64,000 nucleotides of DNA, taken from contig WION01000235.1 of the NCBI GenBank assembly GCA_015039365.1, positions 1 through 64,000 on the forward strand. The letters are read 5' to 3'. This stretch comes from Amanita rubescens. Its lineage: Eukaryota > Basidiomycota > Agaricomycetes > Agaricales > Amanitaceae. Positions 44,227 to 55,800 of this stretch are shown piece by piece. Every line of letters begins with the position of its first letter. Positions within the stretch are counted from its first letter, which is position 1. Under the pieces are notes generated by a model. The model did no database searches and had not been told where the DNA came from. It saw nothing but the letters and a program-made list of their open reading frames with translations. A program made the translations under genes and the position numbers.

Positions 44227-44319
44227 AAGCTGATCTTAGGTCAAACGGAGATAACGTATTCCAGTCAAACGCAGATAGTGGGCTATTTCCGCCGGAAGCT
44301 GATCTTAGGTCAAACGTAT

Positions 44320-44590
44320 TCAAGTCAAGCGCGCTATAGGCCGGAACGGAACTGGACGACGGTGTAGCTGGTTCCACCTTGTACGGATTCTGGGTGGACG
44401 CATGTCCATAAGTCGTTTAGCCTCTTGGTCGCATAGTTTCTGCGTCGCGGGGGCGTTATTGCAAAAGAAGGTCGCTATCTGGACCTTAGATAGTTTTGCA
44501 ATCGAAGCCGCAATGGCATTCGCCATTGTATCTTGGTGGATCGTAGTAGGTGCTTGGGAACAGTGAGATCGAGATGGTGATGGTAGCTTT
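44320..44590 (-). pseudogene. Second APH-like fragment
   Basis: It repeats about 42515-42723 of the chimeric gene (ATFFCNNAPATQKLCDQEAK in translation) with a ~27-bp deletion and an unrelated ~60-bp insertion. No RPP1-derived start is present here, which shows that the RPP1 sequence was joined to one copy only, or lost from this one. Confidence 0.65.
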
Positions 44591-45069
44591 GTTTCGTTGT
44601 CTGTGGATCCCCAAGCACTTTGGGGTTTAGCGCTTACGTGAAATCATATTCGTTCATGAGAGCCAGCTGCGACAGAATCAAAGAATGTTTCGGTCCGCAT
44701 TCCACCAGTGTACCCCGTGCCACGTGGCGGGGTTCCCATATGATAGAAAAGATTATAAGATTAGTCCAGAATTTTTGAATTGCAAAGGCCACCCGGAGCC
44801 TCGATGCATTTACGAGAACCTAGCCCTCAGACTGCGGTATTGCCGGCTGGAGATGGGGGGACTTGGTAGAATCAGGTCATTCGAGAAAATGTCTAGGCTT
44901 CAGAATCGTTTGATGTTGGTTGCCTATTCCTGCTTACCTAATCATGTAAAGCTAGTTCGAACGGTCGCGTCGTGCCTGGACACTACCCAGGCCATTCAGC
45001 TGAAATAGAACCGCATACCATGTTACCTCTTAATCCCCTGGAAACCCTTGACAGGAACAAACAGACTTC
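44591..45069. other. Intergenic region
   Basis: No gene is supported; the plus-strand frame at 44685-45008 is unspliced, has no motif and ends just before the next gene. Confidence 0.4.
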
Positions 45070-47285
45070 ATGGACCTTTTTAACCCCAAAATCCTCGACG
45101 CATGCATTCGTGACGTTGCATCCTGCCTCACCGACAACCAGAAGGCAGATTTGTTGCTTTACGCTGTGCGTAGTATACGCATCAACAGGTATGCTTGTTC
45201 TGTGTAACCGAGAGGATGCTCCTCAATTCTTTCATCTTCCAAGCGATACTCGCACCATAGTCGAGAATGCCATGCAATCTTGCCTACAAATCTCAACTTT
45301 GTGTTCAGAAAAGATTGCAAAGGCTCGAATTCTTCGTGCAAGGGCCAGACTGGCGGCGGGGCTACAATTTAGTGCAAACGAAGGTGTTCTCTCTCCTCTG
45401 CGTGATTTGGTCCTTTTGCCAATCATTCGCATTTTTTGCTCAGACTTGGAAGCGGCGCTAATCGCAGAGCCGGGCAACCCCGAAGCAACGGCACTCCTTC
45501 ACCATCGATCTGTAGCTGTCGAGAAGGCACGTGTCTAACGAGCTCTGATTCGTTCTTGCTATTTAAAGGGTGCCTTTGAACAGCTACTGTCTCCCCTTCC
45601 CAGGAGTAGGGAACGCCTCTCAAATGAGATATGGCGAGAGATTGTTTCGTATCTGCCAAGAAAAGACCTCAAATCCCTGTTATTTGTGCCACATGCGGTT
45701 TCACGTGTTGCGAGTCAGCTCCTTTTCAGAGAGTTAGATCTTTACTTCGGGAACATATGTGACGGCGATGAAGATGTTGATTCCTGGAATCAAACTTCAT
45801 CCTCTGACAGCAAGGGCGAAGATGTTCGACATGCGCTTCGTAGCGCCGATATCCTGACACGGATCATCGTTGACGATAGCTTTGCAGGGGTTGTGCGGAC
45901 GTTGAGGTTATATGTGCCTACGCATGATAAGGATGGTACAATGGCATTCCAAACAGGTAAACGGGATGAACCTCGCATCTGTATGCCTGCCATCTAACAG
46001 AAAATCAGGAATGCTCACAAATGCCTTGCCGAAATTGACAAATTTGCGCAATGTGCACATCTCTGCTGGTAACGGATGCTTGACTCCGATTTTACTTGTG
46101 CTGCAAGCGACCACGCCTCGTCTAAAGAGCCTCTCACTGTGGTTGGTTTTTTTCACCTGCGTCATATGCACATATCCTCATCCACCTCAGTTCGCCCGAC
46201 GGTCCCGCAGATCTCTTTCTCTTCACGTTCGAGCACCTCTCTCACTTTTCGTACCAGACAGACGGCGGGAATTCTAACGCCGTATACAATTTCATTTATC
46301 AAAATCAACAGTCCCTTCGAACTGTCTCCATTCGAAACCAAAGCTGGACTTTCCCCTCGACCGTTCTCTCCATTCGAAATCTGACTCACATCGACTTCCA
46401 CGGTCACCTCCCTCCAAACAGCCAAGCCATCGAAGACATCCTCACGCACGGACGGCAACTGGAATCGCTCTTGCTGAGCTGCGGCATCGACTGTACCTCC
46501 ACATCTCACATCTTCCGAAGCATGCCCAAAGCGCTCCCTTTCCTTCGCCACTTTTCGTTCACAGTGCATAACGTGAGTAGGCGAGCGAGAGACCCCGACT
46601 TGTTCCCAGCCATCGCAGAATTTCTGCGCGGACGTCAACAACTGAAAACCCTGAGTCTCGTCGTTCAAAATGGAACTATACAATCTTCCGTCGGGTTCGA
46701 CGCGGCCGTATGGGGTGTCTTGCCGTCACTCGTGAATCTGAAAACGCTCAAAATTTCTTATCCCTCGGATCTAGCGCCTGGATTGGCTTCTTGGTTGATT
46801 CCACGTAGCGTTAGAGGGTTGGCTTTGACGCTGGATTTTACAAATGCGTCGAGTGGGGGCACGACTAATGCGAGGGACCCGATCTCGTTCCTCGACGTGC
46901 GTATTAGTCTCAACAGTGTTGCTGCGTCAACTGACACCTCATATTATAGCAACTTCGGCCGGGCATACCTCCCGACCTGCGGTATATCAATCTATCGCAG
47001 TTCTTAGTGCAGAATGTGGCACTCATTGTTGAGCGTGGTTTTCCCATGGTACGTGTGATACGTGTGGAGAACAACTATTGGACGGTGGAGAGACATCTGA
47101 GAGGACTTGGGGATCTCAGTGGCCCTGGCCACTCTGTCATCGGAGGAACGCAAGAGGGTGTCTTGTTACAGATGGAGCAGTGGCCTCGAAAGAGAGTGAC
47201 ATGTCATGCTGCGGAGTGGCTGGAGTGGCTTGGGTGCGGTTGTGCGATTCAGGTTGATTGTCCGGATGCCGCGTTTCCGGAATGA
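45070..47285 (+). CDS. TPR-like/F-box protein (one frameshift in a T7 run)
   Basis: Exons 45070-45188, 45244-45383, 45444-45526, 45569-45956, 46009-46896 and 46950-47285, about 650 residues. The N-terminus looks like a helical TPR-like repeat (SEKIAKARILRARARLAAGL, DLEAALIAEPGNPEA). Then the F-box: RLSNEIWREIVSYLPRKDLK, SLLFVPHAVSRVASQLLFRE. The rest is LRR-like (LPKLTNLRNVHISAG, RQLESLLLSCGID, LKTLKISYP). Exon 5 changes frame at a run of seven T (about 46146-46152), consistent with one extra T. Intron 3 uses a GC donor (AAG|GCACGT). A probable SCF substrate adaptor. Confidence 0.75.
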
Positions 47286-48832
47286 GCCCGATGAGACGTG
47301 ATAATATTTAGCATGACTATAGTGACTAGGTGGATTTTGTAGTACCTTATACCATAGCTAGTAGCTTGTTGTCCGCTGGCTTCCTTATTCTATGATCACC
47401 TGCTTCGGAGAGTTTTCTGAAGAAAAATGTTTTTGCTGAAGAGAGGAAGAAATGTTGTTCGACGACTGGAGTTTTTCTCATCGGAGGCACTCGAGCCGCA
47501 CAATGGCAGCTACTCGTTTTTTTCCTATTGGAGCCGGACTTGAGCGTCAGAGTCTTGAACACTCTTGAACATTCCTTTGAAAGCATCGGGACAGACAAGC
47601 ACCTACAATTACCGACAAATAAGCGCTTACTAAGCGGCGGACAAACTATTTTCCTCCAGACTTCCAGTATCCATGACGACAAACACATGAATTCGACAAT
47701 GGTCAACGAGGTGAAAACCGCAAGTTGCGGCAAATATTATGATAACCAAGCCTAAGGGTATTTCTCCAGCGGAATGGAAACCGTCAGAAGGTTTCACTTT
47801 CAGGGTGTGTGGACCGCGTTGTGACGATCCCCAGGGCCATAGTAAATTTACTGTCTTCCTTCAGATGGTATCGTAAGCATCTCTTCGATGTTTCGCTCGC
47901 GAAGACAACTAAATACGTTTTCGGCTGCCATCCATCCAGCTTGGGCAAACCTTAAACTTGGTATCTATAGCCGATGGTGGAATGTTCCATTATATTTTGG
48001 CTGAGAAGCTTGAGAAGTGGCGAAAGTGGAACAGGTGATGCAAGTTTCCCAGCTGCGGAAGTCGACGATCTGCGGCGCTCAGAAGGGCACAGTTCTTATC
48101 ATCGCGTAAGTCTCTAGTTCTTGACGGTGAACTCACTAATATTAACGGAAGCTCGTGGAACTACCCCAAGACATTGAACTCCATGGCGGTATTTTTGCCG
48201 GATCTGAAAATTATCAGAGTTTTCACCGAGGTATGCCATGCCTCTGACCAATTTACTATCTAGAGCGTATCGCGTTATTCTTATAGTAGTACCCTAACTC
48301 ACCAAATTTCTCGAATTGGGTGCAAGGCCGGATTCTCCAGCTAGAGATAGCGATCGGTGACAATGACGGAATCAAGAAGCGCAAGAATTGGCGAAGTTTT
48401 GCGCGCGAAATCCATTTTCCTGTCATTGTCTGGTATTCCTTCCAAGATTGCGGCAGATCCTGCAATAAATCTTTTAATGTAAGCGAGCCTTTCGACGTTC
48501 CAAGATGCTCGCAAGTCTAATCCAGTTGTTAGTTCTTGCCAAGAGGGTGGATGGGGTATTGTGAACCTTGTTCCCGTACGTTGTCACTACCCCTGATGGA
48601 AGAGGTTGTGGCAAAGAATGATGACATGAAAAGTGCCATCTTCCATCGGTCCAGAAGAGACTAACAAAAAAGACATAGCGCATGTTACCGAAGCAGTGCG
48701 GCAGTATGGCCTTCCAGTGAACTGTCTTTGCGTTGAACTAACCTAAACAAACGGCTACCGTATCACAACACACTGCATTTCAATGCTTGTTACAATACTG
48801 TACATATCCTCCGGGTATGATATGATTTACGA
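47286..48832. other. Intergenic region with possible F-box gene debris
   Basis: Short plus-strand stretches (for example around 48090-48235, ending at a GTATGCC donor) read like fragments of LRR/F-box proteins, but no continuous spliced model could be made. The CipC-like gene ends at 48833. Confidence 0.35.
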
Positions 48833-49355
48833 TCAATTCTCGACCACGATCACCTCCTCCACCTGTTTGGATGCTGAAATAGTAATTTGTTATCTCAGTA
48901 CCCGAAGTGAATGGAGCTGAGGCGAGAATTTACCTGCGTGCTTCGCCTTCTGTTGGTCAATGAAATCTAAACCCTTGGTTGAGACCATGTGGGTGATGAA
49001 GGCAGCAGCGCCAGCAGCGCTTAAACAATGTATAAGCCACGAGAACAGCTTAATGCGGGAGCAAACGTACGCGATCTCTTTAGCCTTCGCATGGTTGTCG
49101 GGTTTACCGTTTGCTTCACAGTGCTTTTCATATACTTTGGCACCCTGGTTGGATCTCCAAGTCAAAGAACATTCAAATATAAGAATCGGACACATGCCTC
49201 GTAGGCTGCAGCTGCAGCAAGGAGATCGAAGGTGATGTTGCCCTTGTGGCCATCGGTCACCTGGGAACATTCCATCAGCAGACGTCAAAGTGTGGCCAAA
49301 GAACAGCGTTTACCTGCTGGTGGCTGTCTTGCGAGAAAGCGTCGAGTAAGCCCAT
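48833..49355 (-). CDS. CipC-like protein (DUF3759 family)
   Basis: Five short exons: 49355-49314, 49260-49198, 49144-49071, 49019-48934 and 48873-48833 (101 residues). Motifs: MGLLDAFSQDSHQQ, FDLLAAAAAYE, EKHCEANGKPDNHAKAKEI, AAAFITHMVSTKGLDFIDQQ and a C-terminal EEVIVVEN. This is the pattern of CipC, first described as a concanamycin-induced protein, a small cytosolic stress-associated fungal protein of unknown biochemistry. Intron 2 has a GC donor (GAG|GCATGT); phase excludes the nearby GT. Confidence 0.85.
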
Positions 49356-50331
49356 GTTTGTTAAGTTGAGATAAGAGAGGTAAGGATTGGTTTTTGGGAT
49401 TTCAGCATTTATATATTGCTGCGGGCATTGGCGGTATAATCATGTGGCGCAATTCTGAACAGAGAAAGCGATGCAAGATCCTCCATTAGGTAGAAAAAAG
49501 AAGACGACCTTCCTTCTGATCGCGGGTCATCTGTTCTGTGCTATCGATGCAGAGGGTAATCAGTTGTGATCAATTGCAATCTGATCTGTTGTCCGACGCC
49601 TTTTGGAATCGGCAGTCAACGGCCGAATTGACAACCTCTGAAATGGGTTTTACGCTGTTCGAATAGGCCAAGCGAACTGTCACTACTGTCGCTTTGGCCA
49701 TCTTCTATGTATAGCGTGACAAATACGCACGCTGTCACTTGCGAGTTTTATAAATTTGAGTCTCTGACCCAAACGCGATGTTTATTTTTGTGTGGGGCGC
49801 GTCGCCTTCGCAACCGATCTCGCATTGCCACCCAAAGTTCGGCTTTCCAATGGCAGCGTCGTGGTCTGTCGTGGTGCATAAAATCATCCACGCGCGTGAT
49901 TATTTATATTTATGATCGTCATGGATGCCACCCAAGTGCCTCCGCAGCCACATAGATCTTTCCTGCACTACCATAGACGACCCGCGATGGTGCTGCTCGA
50001 TAGACTTGAATCTAGCATAGGGCACTTGACCATTTGCGGTACGTTTCATCATGTTTCGCTTGAAATAGTAGGCTCTCTCATCAAAATTCATCATGTCCTA
50101 CATAGACTGAAGGTGTGGCTCATAGCTATATTCAGAAATCTCGATTATCGATATCAAGGAATGATGAACAAAACGACGTGACGTTGACATTGAGCGGTGT
50201 TCTGCATGTGCGCAACCTAGAAACACGTCTGGAGTCTGATCATCTCCAATAGCATGAAGTCGAATTCAACTGAGTTATTATTACAGACGAATACAACAAT
50301 GACACCTCGTAATTTACACGTACACCAGCAA
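49356..50331. other. Intergenic region
   Basis: No gene is supported. Short frames on both strands lack motifs. Confidence 0.4.
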
Positions 50332-52081
50332 CTATAACACGAAGACAAGCAAATCTCCACTCGCCGAACCAATAGCAATTCGACCTGTAATCTCATCGTA
50401 ATCCAACGCAGTCCAATTGTTACTATCGTTAACATAAATCGTCGATATATCAATATCAGTATTACCATCTGGGGCACCGTTTCCTGCCCCAACCCCATCT
50501 GGAGATAACGGACCATGGAACACAGCAGCCATGAGTCGCTGGTCTGACCGTTCGATATACGGAACGATCTGCAACGGTGATTCGTCGTCGCTAAAGTAGA
50601 GTCCGCCTACGGAAAGGTCTTGTGGGTTTATCCAGACTGCGGTGCCGCTCCTGCCTAGGATCATGTTTGATCTGTGGAGAAGTCGTCCAAGGGATCCCCG
50701 GAGGTTGGGGATTTGGGATCGCGGCACGGGAGGGAAGAGATATGGGAGATTAGAGGATGGTTTGCGTCCTGTTTGTATTGTCGACTCATGTATTGATGAA
50801 GGCGTAAGAGGGTGGATTGGGGCTTCTGGGTCGTACGAAGGATTTGGAAGAAGAACGTGATGCTCAATGCTGTGCGCGGCAGAGTGCCATGGGTCATTGT
50901 TCTTTCGTCTGAGGAGCAACGAGATGGATTGTGGGGATTCTCCGTTACGGGTTGTGCCATTGAATATGGGTTGAACAGGTGTAGCTGTGATCCCATCGAT
51001 CCAACCGAAATGGTATTGTGCGATGGGGGCGTAGGTTACCGGAGATTCGTCCTTCGCCTTGAGCTCCGGAAATGGGAAGAGAGATATCGACACGTCGCGA
51101 ACGGCAAGAATACTGTTGGTAGAGCGAGAGAATATGATTTGGCTGCAGACGTTATGCTGCCGGAAGATCATGGTCAATTCAAAGATAGCTGTTATAGAAC
51201 GGAAGTTTGACCTGAAATGGAGTTCCTTCATCGTCTTGACAGCTCAAGGTTGCATGTTTGTTATCTCTCCAGTTCCATATACTAATCTGAGATCGTTCGT
51301 CGCTTAATCCGACAATGTCTCCTTGCAGCGATACCGGGACGAAGTTTGTAGGGAATGACGTAACAATATTGAAGGATACTGTCTCTCCTTCCGTAATAAC
51401 AGAGAGAATATACAACATTTCTTTCCTAGGCTAATCTCAGAATCAGGATGCAGTACAATCGATAACAATGACAGACGCTTCATGAAGCAGGGCTATTGCA
51501 AGAGTGGCCGTGGACGTGGGGTCCGAATTGAGGCAAAATTTCTTGAAAATACCACCCTTTGGTGACCATTTGCAAGTTTGCAGTTGACGACCTGAACCTA
51601 AGCTTGATATATCCCACAAAGTTAAGACGGACCAAACGCTTTTAGAAGCGGTGATGAGCCATCTGTCGTCGTGACCAGGCAGAAACCGGACATCTGAAAT
51701 GTTGGCGCCGGAAACTGAATCGTTAAACAAAATTGAACGTGGTCGAAGGCTTTTGGATCGCCATTTTTGTCCGAGCTGATAGGCATGACGTGTTAACCGT
51801 TCCAGGTTTGCGATGGACAGGGAATCAAGAGGAACATTCGGAAACGGATATCCCTGTGCTAAAATGTATCTTATACAGGCATTGGTCCATACGATTCGAG
51901 TATGGGTCAAGCTGTATAGTCGCTTGCATGTCTGACCTGTGAATTAGCAAGGCGTCGAGGTAGAAACGTGATCCCTTGCGATAGTGACCTTCCTGATAGA
52001 GAGCAGGTCCGAGGGTTCTATCCAGGATAGAGTGAATATCAGGATATCATCGTGAAGGTCGGTCAGCGAAGAGCCCGTCAT
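50332..52081 (-). CDS. F-box protein with a long beta-propeller-like C-terminal region
   Basis: Exons 52081-51989, 51931-51473, 51430-51212 and 51156-50332 (531 residues). The F-box spans exons 1-2: LTDLHDDILIFTLSW, EPSDLLSIRK, TCKRLYSLTHTRIVW. The remainder has WD-like strands (DVRFLPGHDDRWLITASKS, VWSVLTLWDIS, ISIWNWRDN, LDYDEITGRIAIGSASGDLL), so a beta-propeller fold is plausible. All three introns use GTCA-type donors; the second (51431-51472, 42 nt) is the least certain. It is transcribed divergently from the QCR6-like fragment, 108 bp apart. SCF substrate adaptor by inference. Confidence 0.75.
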
Positions 52082-52189
52082 CGTTCGGATGAGCGTGAGC
52101 GATATCGGCTACTCTTGCCGGACTTCCCACGATTCGCATTCCGGAAATATCCGGGGCACGGGACCACGCCGCGTTTCGGAACGCACGCG

Positions 52190-52408
52190 ATGAGCCCAAG
52201 TATTACCTCCTTCTTTTCGTCTTTCCTTCCGACGGTTTATGCAGATACTCAAGGGCCATCAGAAGGTACTGTAAGCAAGGTCGAAGAGGAAGAAGCGTCC
52301 GCTGTTGAGGAGAGTAAGGCTGAGGAAGCTGCTAGTGAGGAGGAAGAAGAAGAGCCGGAAGACAGTTTTTCAGTAGTAATGTATTGCAAGGTCCCACTTT
52401 TGAGATGA
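52190..52408 (+). pseudogene. QCR6-like N-terminal fragment (ubiquinol-cytochrome c reductase hinge subunit)
   Basis: The frame starts MSPSITSFFSSFLPTVYAD and runs into a long acidic block ending EEEEEEPED, the usual N-terminal half of fungal QCR6. The Cys-paired helical hairpin that should follow (the part that contacts cytochrome c1) is absent: the frame ends 14 residues later, and none of the three downstream frames gives the expected two CX9-10C pairs. Either the remaining exons are lost or the gene was split. The start lies 108 bp from the divergent F-box gene. Confidence 0.45.
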
Positions 52409-54600
52409 ATCTCTAGGTGAGCAACGCCTCATGGCGCGCTCAGCGCTGCGAAGCATGTGACAAGTGTCACAGGACGTGGCTTGTGACTCTGGCTTCCCAC
52501 CACTAGTGGCCGCATAAATAAACACGCGTATCCGGGAGCGCCTCGAAACCCATTTGATTTCTTCTTGCACCAATGGCTAATACGAGGGAACGACAGGGTG
52601 AAAGGAACTGTCGCCTACCGAGGGCGACCCGGGAGCAAAGTGAGTCGCCCCCTCTCCAATTCTTCGTTTTGGCTAATCGAGGATTCAAGAGCCGTTCTCT
52701 TCGGAGAAAGTAGCCAGGAAGGGTGCGGGTACGCCATATCAATGTGGCTCCCCTGATGAAATTCGCTGAGGCAACTTGAAGGAAGCACCCATACACGCTG
52801 GACGCTCGATCATCAGACGCAGGCACTCGCATCTGAGCAGTTTAATATTCTGCCCAACAGAGCATGCCCCAGGGAGAAGAGGTGTCGTTCTTGAATAGCT
52901 GAGAAGGTAAGGTCCTGGTACTTCGGTTCGTCGATTTAACTGACCGAGCATCTAAATGTAGATGCTTATTCGATCTCTAACGGACAGCCCATCAAATGGA
53001 ATCGATGAAAGGGGGGACTGGAAATGGTGGTTTCAGGAGAGGGTAAGTTCTTCTTTTCCTTTTCCTCGTTCTTTGCTGATAAGTCATGACTCTACAGCTT
53101 CAATCCGCTGTCCACAAGGACTAGAGGAGGAGATGAGAAGAGAGTCTATCAGTTAGAGATGCGTATGAGGTATGTATGATACGTTGAACGATCGTTATGG
53201 AATGACCTAACCATTTCTGTAGAGTTTTACTGATTGGCCATTTCTTGAAGCAGCGGAGCTCAAGGATCTGGTGTGCCTGCTCAGGCTACAAACCGATCGC
53301 GACCGAAGGCAGCGTGCCAACAGAAGTGCCACTGTATACATCTAATTCATCGTTTCGAACGTCAACCACAGCCCGCTACCAGCAAACTATTTCTCAGGCG
53401 ATTGACTGTCAGAAAAGACGAGCTGACGGTCTGTCTCTGTCACCCAGTCTCCCAAACAGATCGAGACGGATGGACCTACCGACCGGACCTCTTGCCTCGC
53501 AGTATGATTCGGGTGGATGATCTCAAGGAGCTTGTTGGACTCAGTCGGGGGCCGGAATACAACAATTTCAGGTGAAAATCGGAAACATGACGAGAATCGA
53601 CAATATCGTTAATAGCACGCCTGGAACTAACCTGGTGACGGGAGGTGACTTCCCCGTCACTGAATGAGATAGCGGTAGCAAATATGGCAGCTCTTTTACT
53701 GCAGCAATCCCATCCCGCCAGTTGCGCTATCATTACTGCCACATCTCGACAGCGAATAACTTGTGCGGTATCGGAACGCTATATTCTGCTACTTATACGC
53801 TCAAATATACTGATCCCCATTGCCGATATTCTCATCCTCTGGCGGTATTGTCCTCGGAAATGAACAAAGACAGGGATTGCGTCAAAACCCACGTCAGCCG
53901 TGCTGCTCTACACCCACCACGTAGGGCATAGGCTATTCAGTCACTTTCATAACCCCCGCATGCTCCGAACTCGCACGCGTCTCCAATACCTTGTAAATTT
54001 GGAGCTGCTTGTACGAAACCAATTTGCACCTTCGCCCATCCATCACGAACACATTATGTGCAGCCATGGAAATTCGGTGCTGCTTGCGCTCGCGCGATTT
54101 GCCCATGTCAACATCCTGAAGGTCGTACGTTACCTTCAACATTCCACCGTGGCTTGTCTACGAACGCACCCCTGATAACCGTTCAAATACCAGTGACCGG
54201 ATCGATGGACGGAGCTGGCCCGCACAAGAGCGTGGTGTTCAACACTCTCTGTCCGGGAGCAGGTGCGAAGGAAAAGTAACCGATGAGAAAGGTCTGGGAG
54301 AGAAGAATAAGGCAGAGAAAGCTGTCGAGGAAGCAGAGGCTGCCCGAAAGAAAGACGATTCGAAACCAGTCGCTATCACCATCTAGATACTTGCACACGT
54401 TGCAACGGGAACCCTCAAGTTTACACGAACAGTTCGCCTTACATGGGACTCAGTTGCGGCCGCAGGCAACAGTAACGAAATGATACTGCCACAAAATTCT
54501 CATTCCGCGTCGAATCGGAAAGTGGTTAGTTGCATAAACGATGTCTATGACTGTCCTAATGAGCCCCATGAAGGTTAGCGCAAACCACTGAACGTAATCC
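52409..54600. other. Unresolved region with intron-like signals
   Basis: Good intron-like signals occur at 53043-53097 (GTAAGT...CTACAG) and 53170-53222 (GTATGT...CTGTAG), and the frame after 53223 stays open to 53520. However, the exons could not be joined in phase from the ATG at 52962. A Lys/Glu-rich frame is visible near 54270-54390 (EKGLGEKNKAEKAVEEAEAA). No family is recognised; a decayed gene or frameshifted gene is likely. Confidence 0.35.
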
Positions 54601-55595
54601 AGGGTTGACGGCGGAGTTCCAACTCGCCACAAAGGAAATCGAGGTCACCCGAACTTCAGGGCACCATAAGTTACTGGCGACTTGGACAAGAAGCGAAGAC
54701 GGCGTTTACATACGGATCATACAGAATGTGTATTTGTTTGACACGCTGGTGAACCGGTATTCTTTGTGGGTTCAGCAGGAGTCGCTGAGTCATGCTTGCT
54801 GTGTCCGACACGTCAGCTTGACTTTTGAAATTCAACACAAATTGCAAATTGGGAGTGACCTTGGTTACCTAGCGTCATCTCAGAACGCGGATTCAGAATG
54901 CGAGGGGAAAAAGCAGTGTCCAAGACATGGTTCATGGCATAACCGCATTACGAGACCCTTCATATCGACCTAATTCCGTCTGCAATGGTCAATTAGGTTT
55001 GGCCCAACCTCCGGATGACATAAACTTATAGGTATAAAAAGGTTCCGGTCTCTTCTCGCCACGGTCTGGAATAGTTCTTTGATTCAATCTGCCATTGTAA
55101 ATTGGATACGTCCCTCCACGTGGAGACCTGTTGGGCGTTACTGCCACATATTGAATTTTAATTGCACCTGTCAAAAGAATGCCTTCCAACGTTGTTCGGT
55201 TAACAGCCACCTGTCTGTGGCCCACGTTAAAATGAGGCCGCAATTGGCTCGAACAGGATCCCTAACGGCGCATGTAAGGTGTCCTGCTTTGATGCGTCCT
55301 GAAACGCGAAGTGAAGTAAATGCACGGAACTTGAAACGCAGGCTTGCTCGCCGGACATGGTGACCCAGAGCAAACGGCCACCATCGATATCCAGACCTGT
55401 CTGCGGAGAATGTTACAAAAACTCACAAAATTTCAAGACGCGCCAGCTTTTCTGGACTCATGAGATATTCATCAGCAAACTCTGGGGGCACTTTAGGCAC
55501 TCCGGATTGTTCCGTAGTGTTCCTGAGCTGAGTGCCTGAAGCACTGGCTTTCACTGATGTTGCGAGACCCTTTTTCATTTTGCATGACTTACCGA
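54601..55595. other. Region containing a decayed copy of the 55.6-kb promoter
   Basis: Pieces near 54990 (ATTAGGTTTGGCCCAACCT) and 55230-55280 (CCGCAATTGGCTCGAAC...GGCGCATGTAAGG) resemble 55610-55640 and 55720-55770 upstream of the secreted double-domain gene. The plus-strand frame at 54605-54973 has no motif. Confidence 0.4.
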
Positions 55596-55800
55596 CCTAA
55601 CGATCACTGATTAGGTTTGACCTAACCTTTTTAGCAGTCTGATCACGGAAACATATACGTAGTAATTACTAATAGGCGGCAGCTGCAACAGCTTTTCGCT
55701 GTTGTCTGGCGTTCAAATGATACCGCAATTGGTTTGAACGTTGACCCTTATTGGCGTATATAAGGCCACCCAATTTTGACTTCGAACTTCAGCTCGAACA

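Noticed and set aside
44685..45008. 107-codon plus-strand frame before the TPR/F-box gene
   Set aside because: No recognisable motif, no splice signals linking it to the gene downstream, and its composition is not distinguishable from chance.
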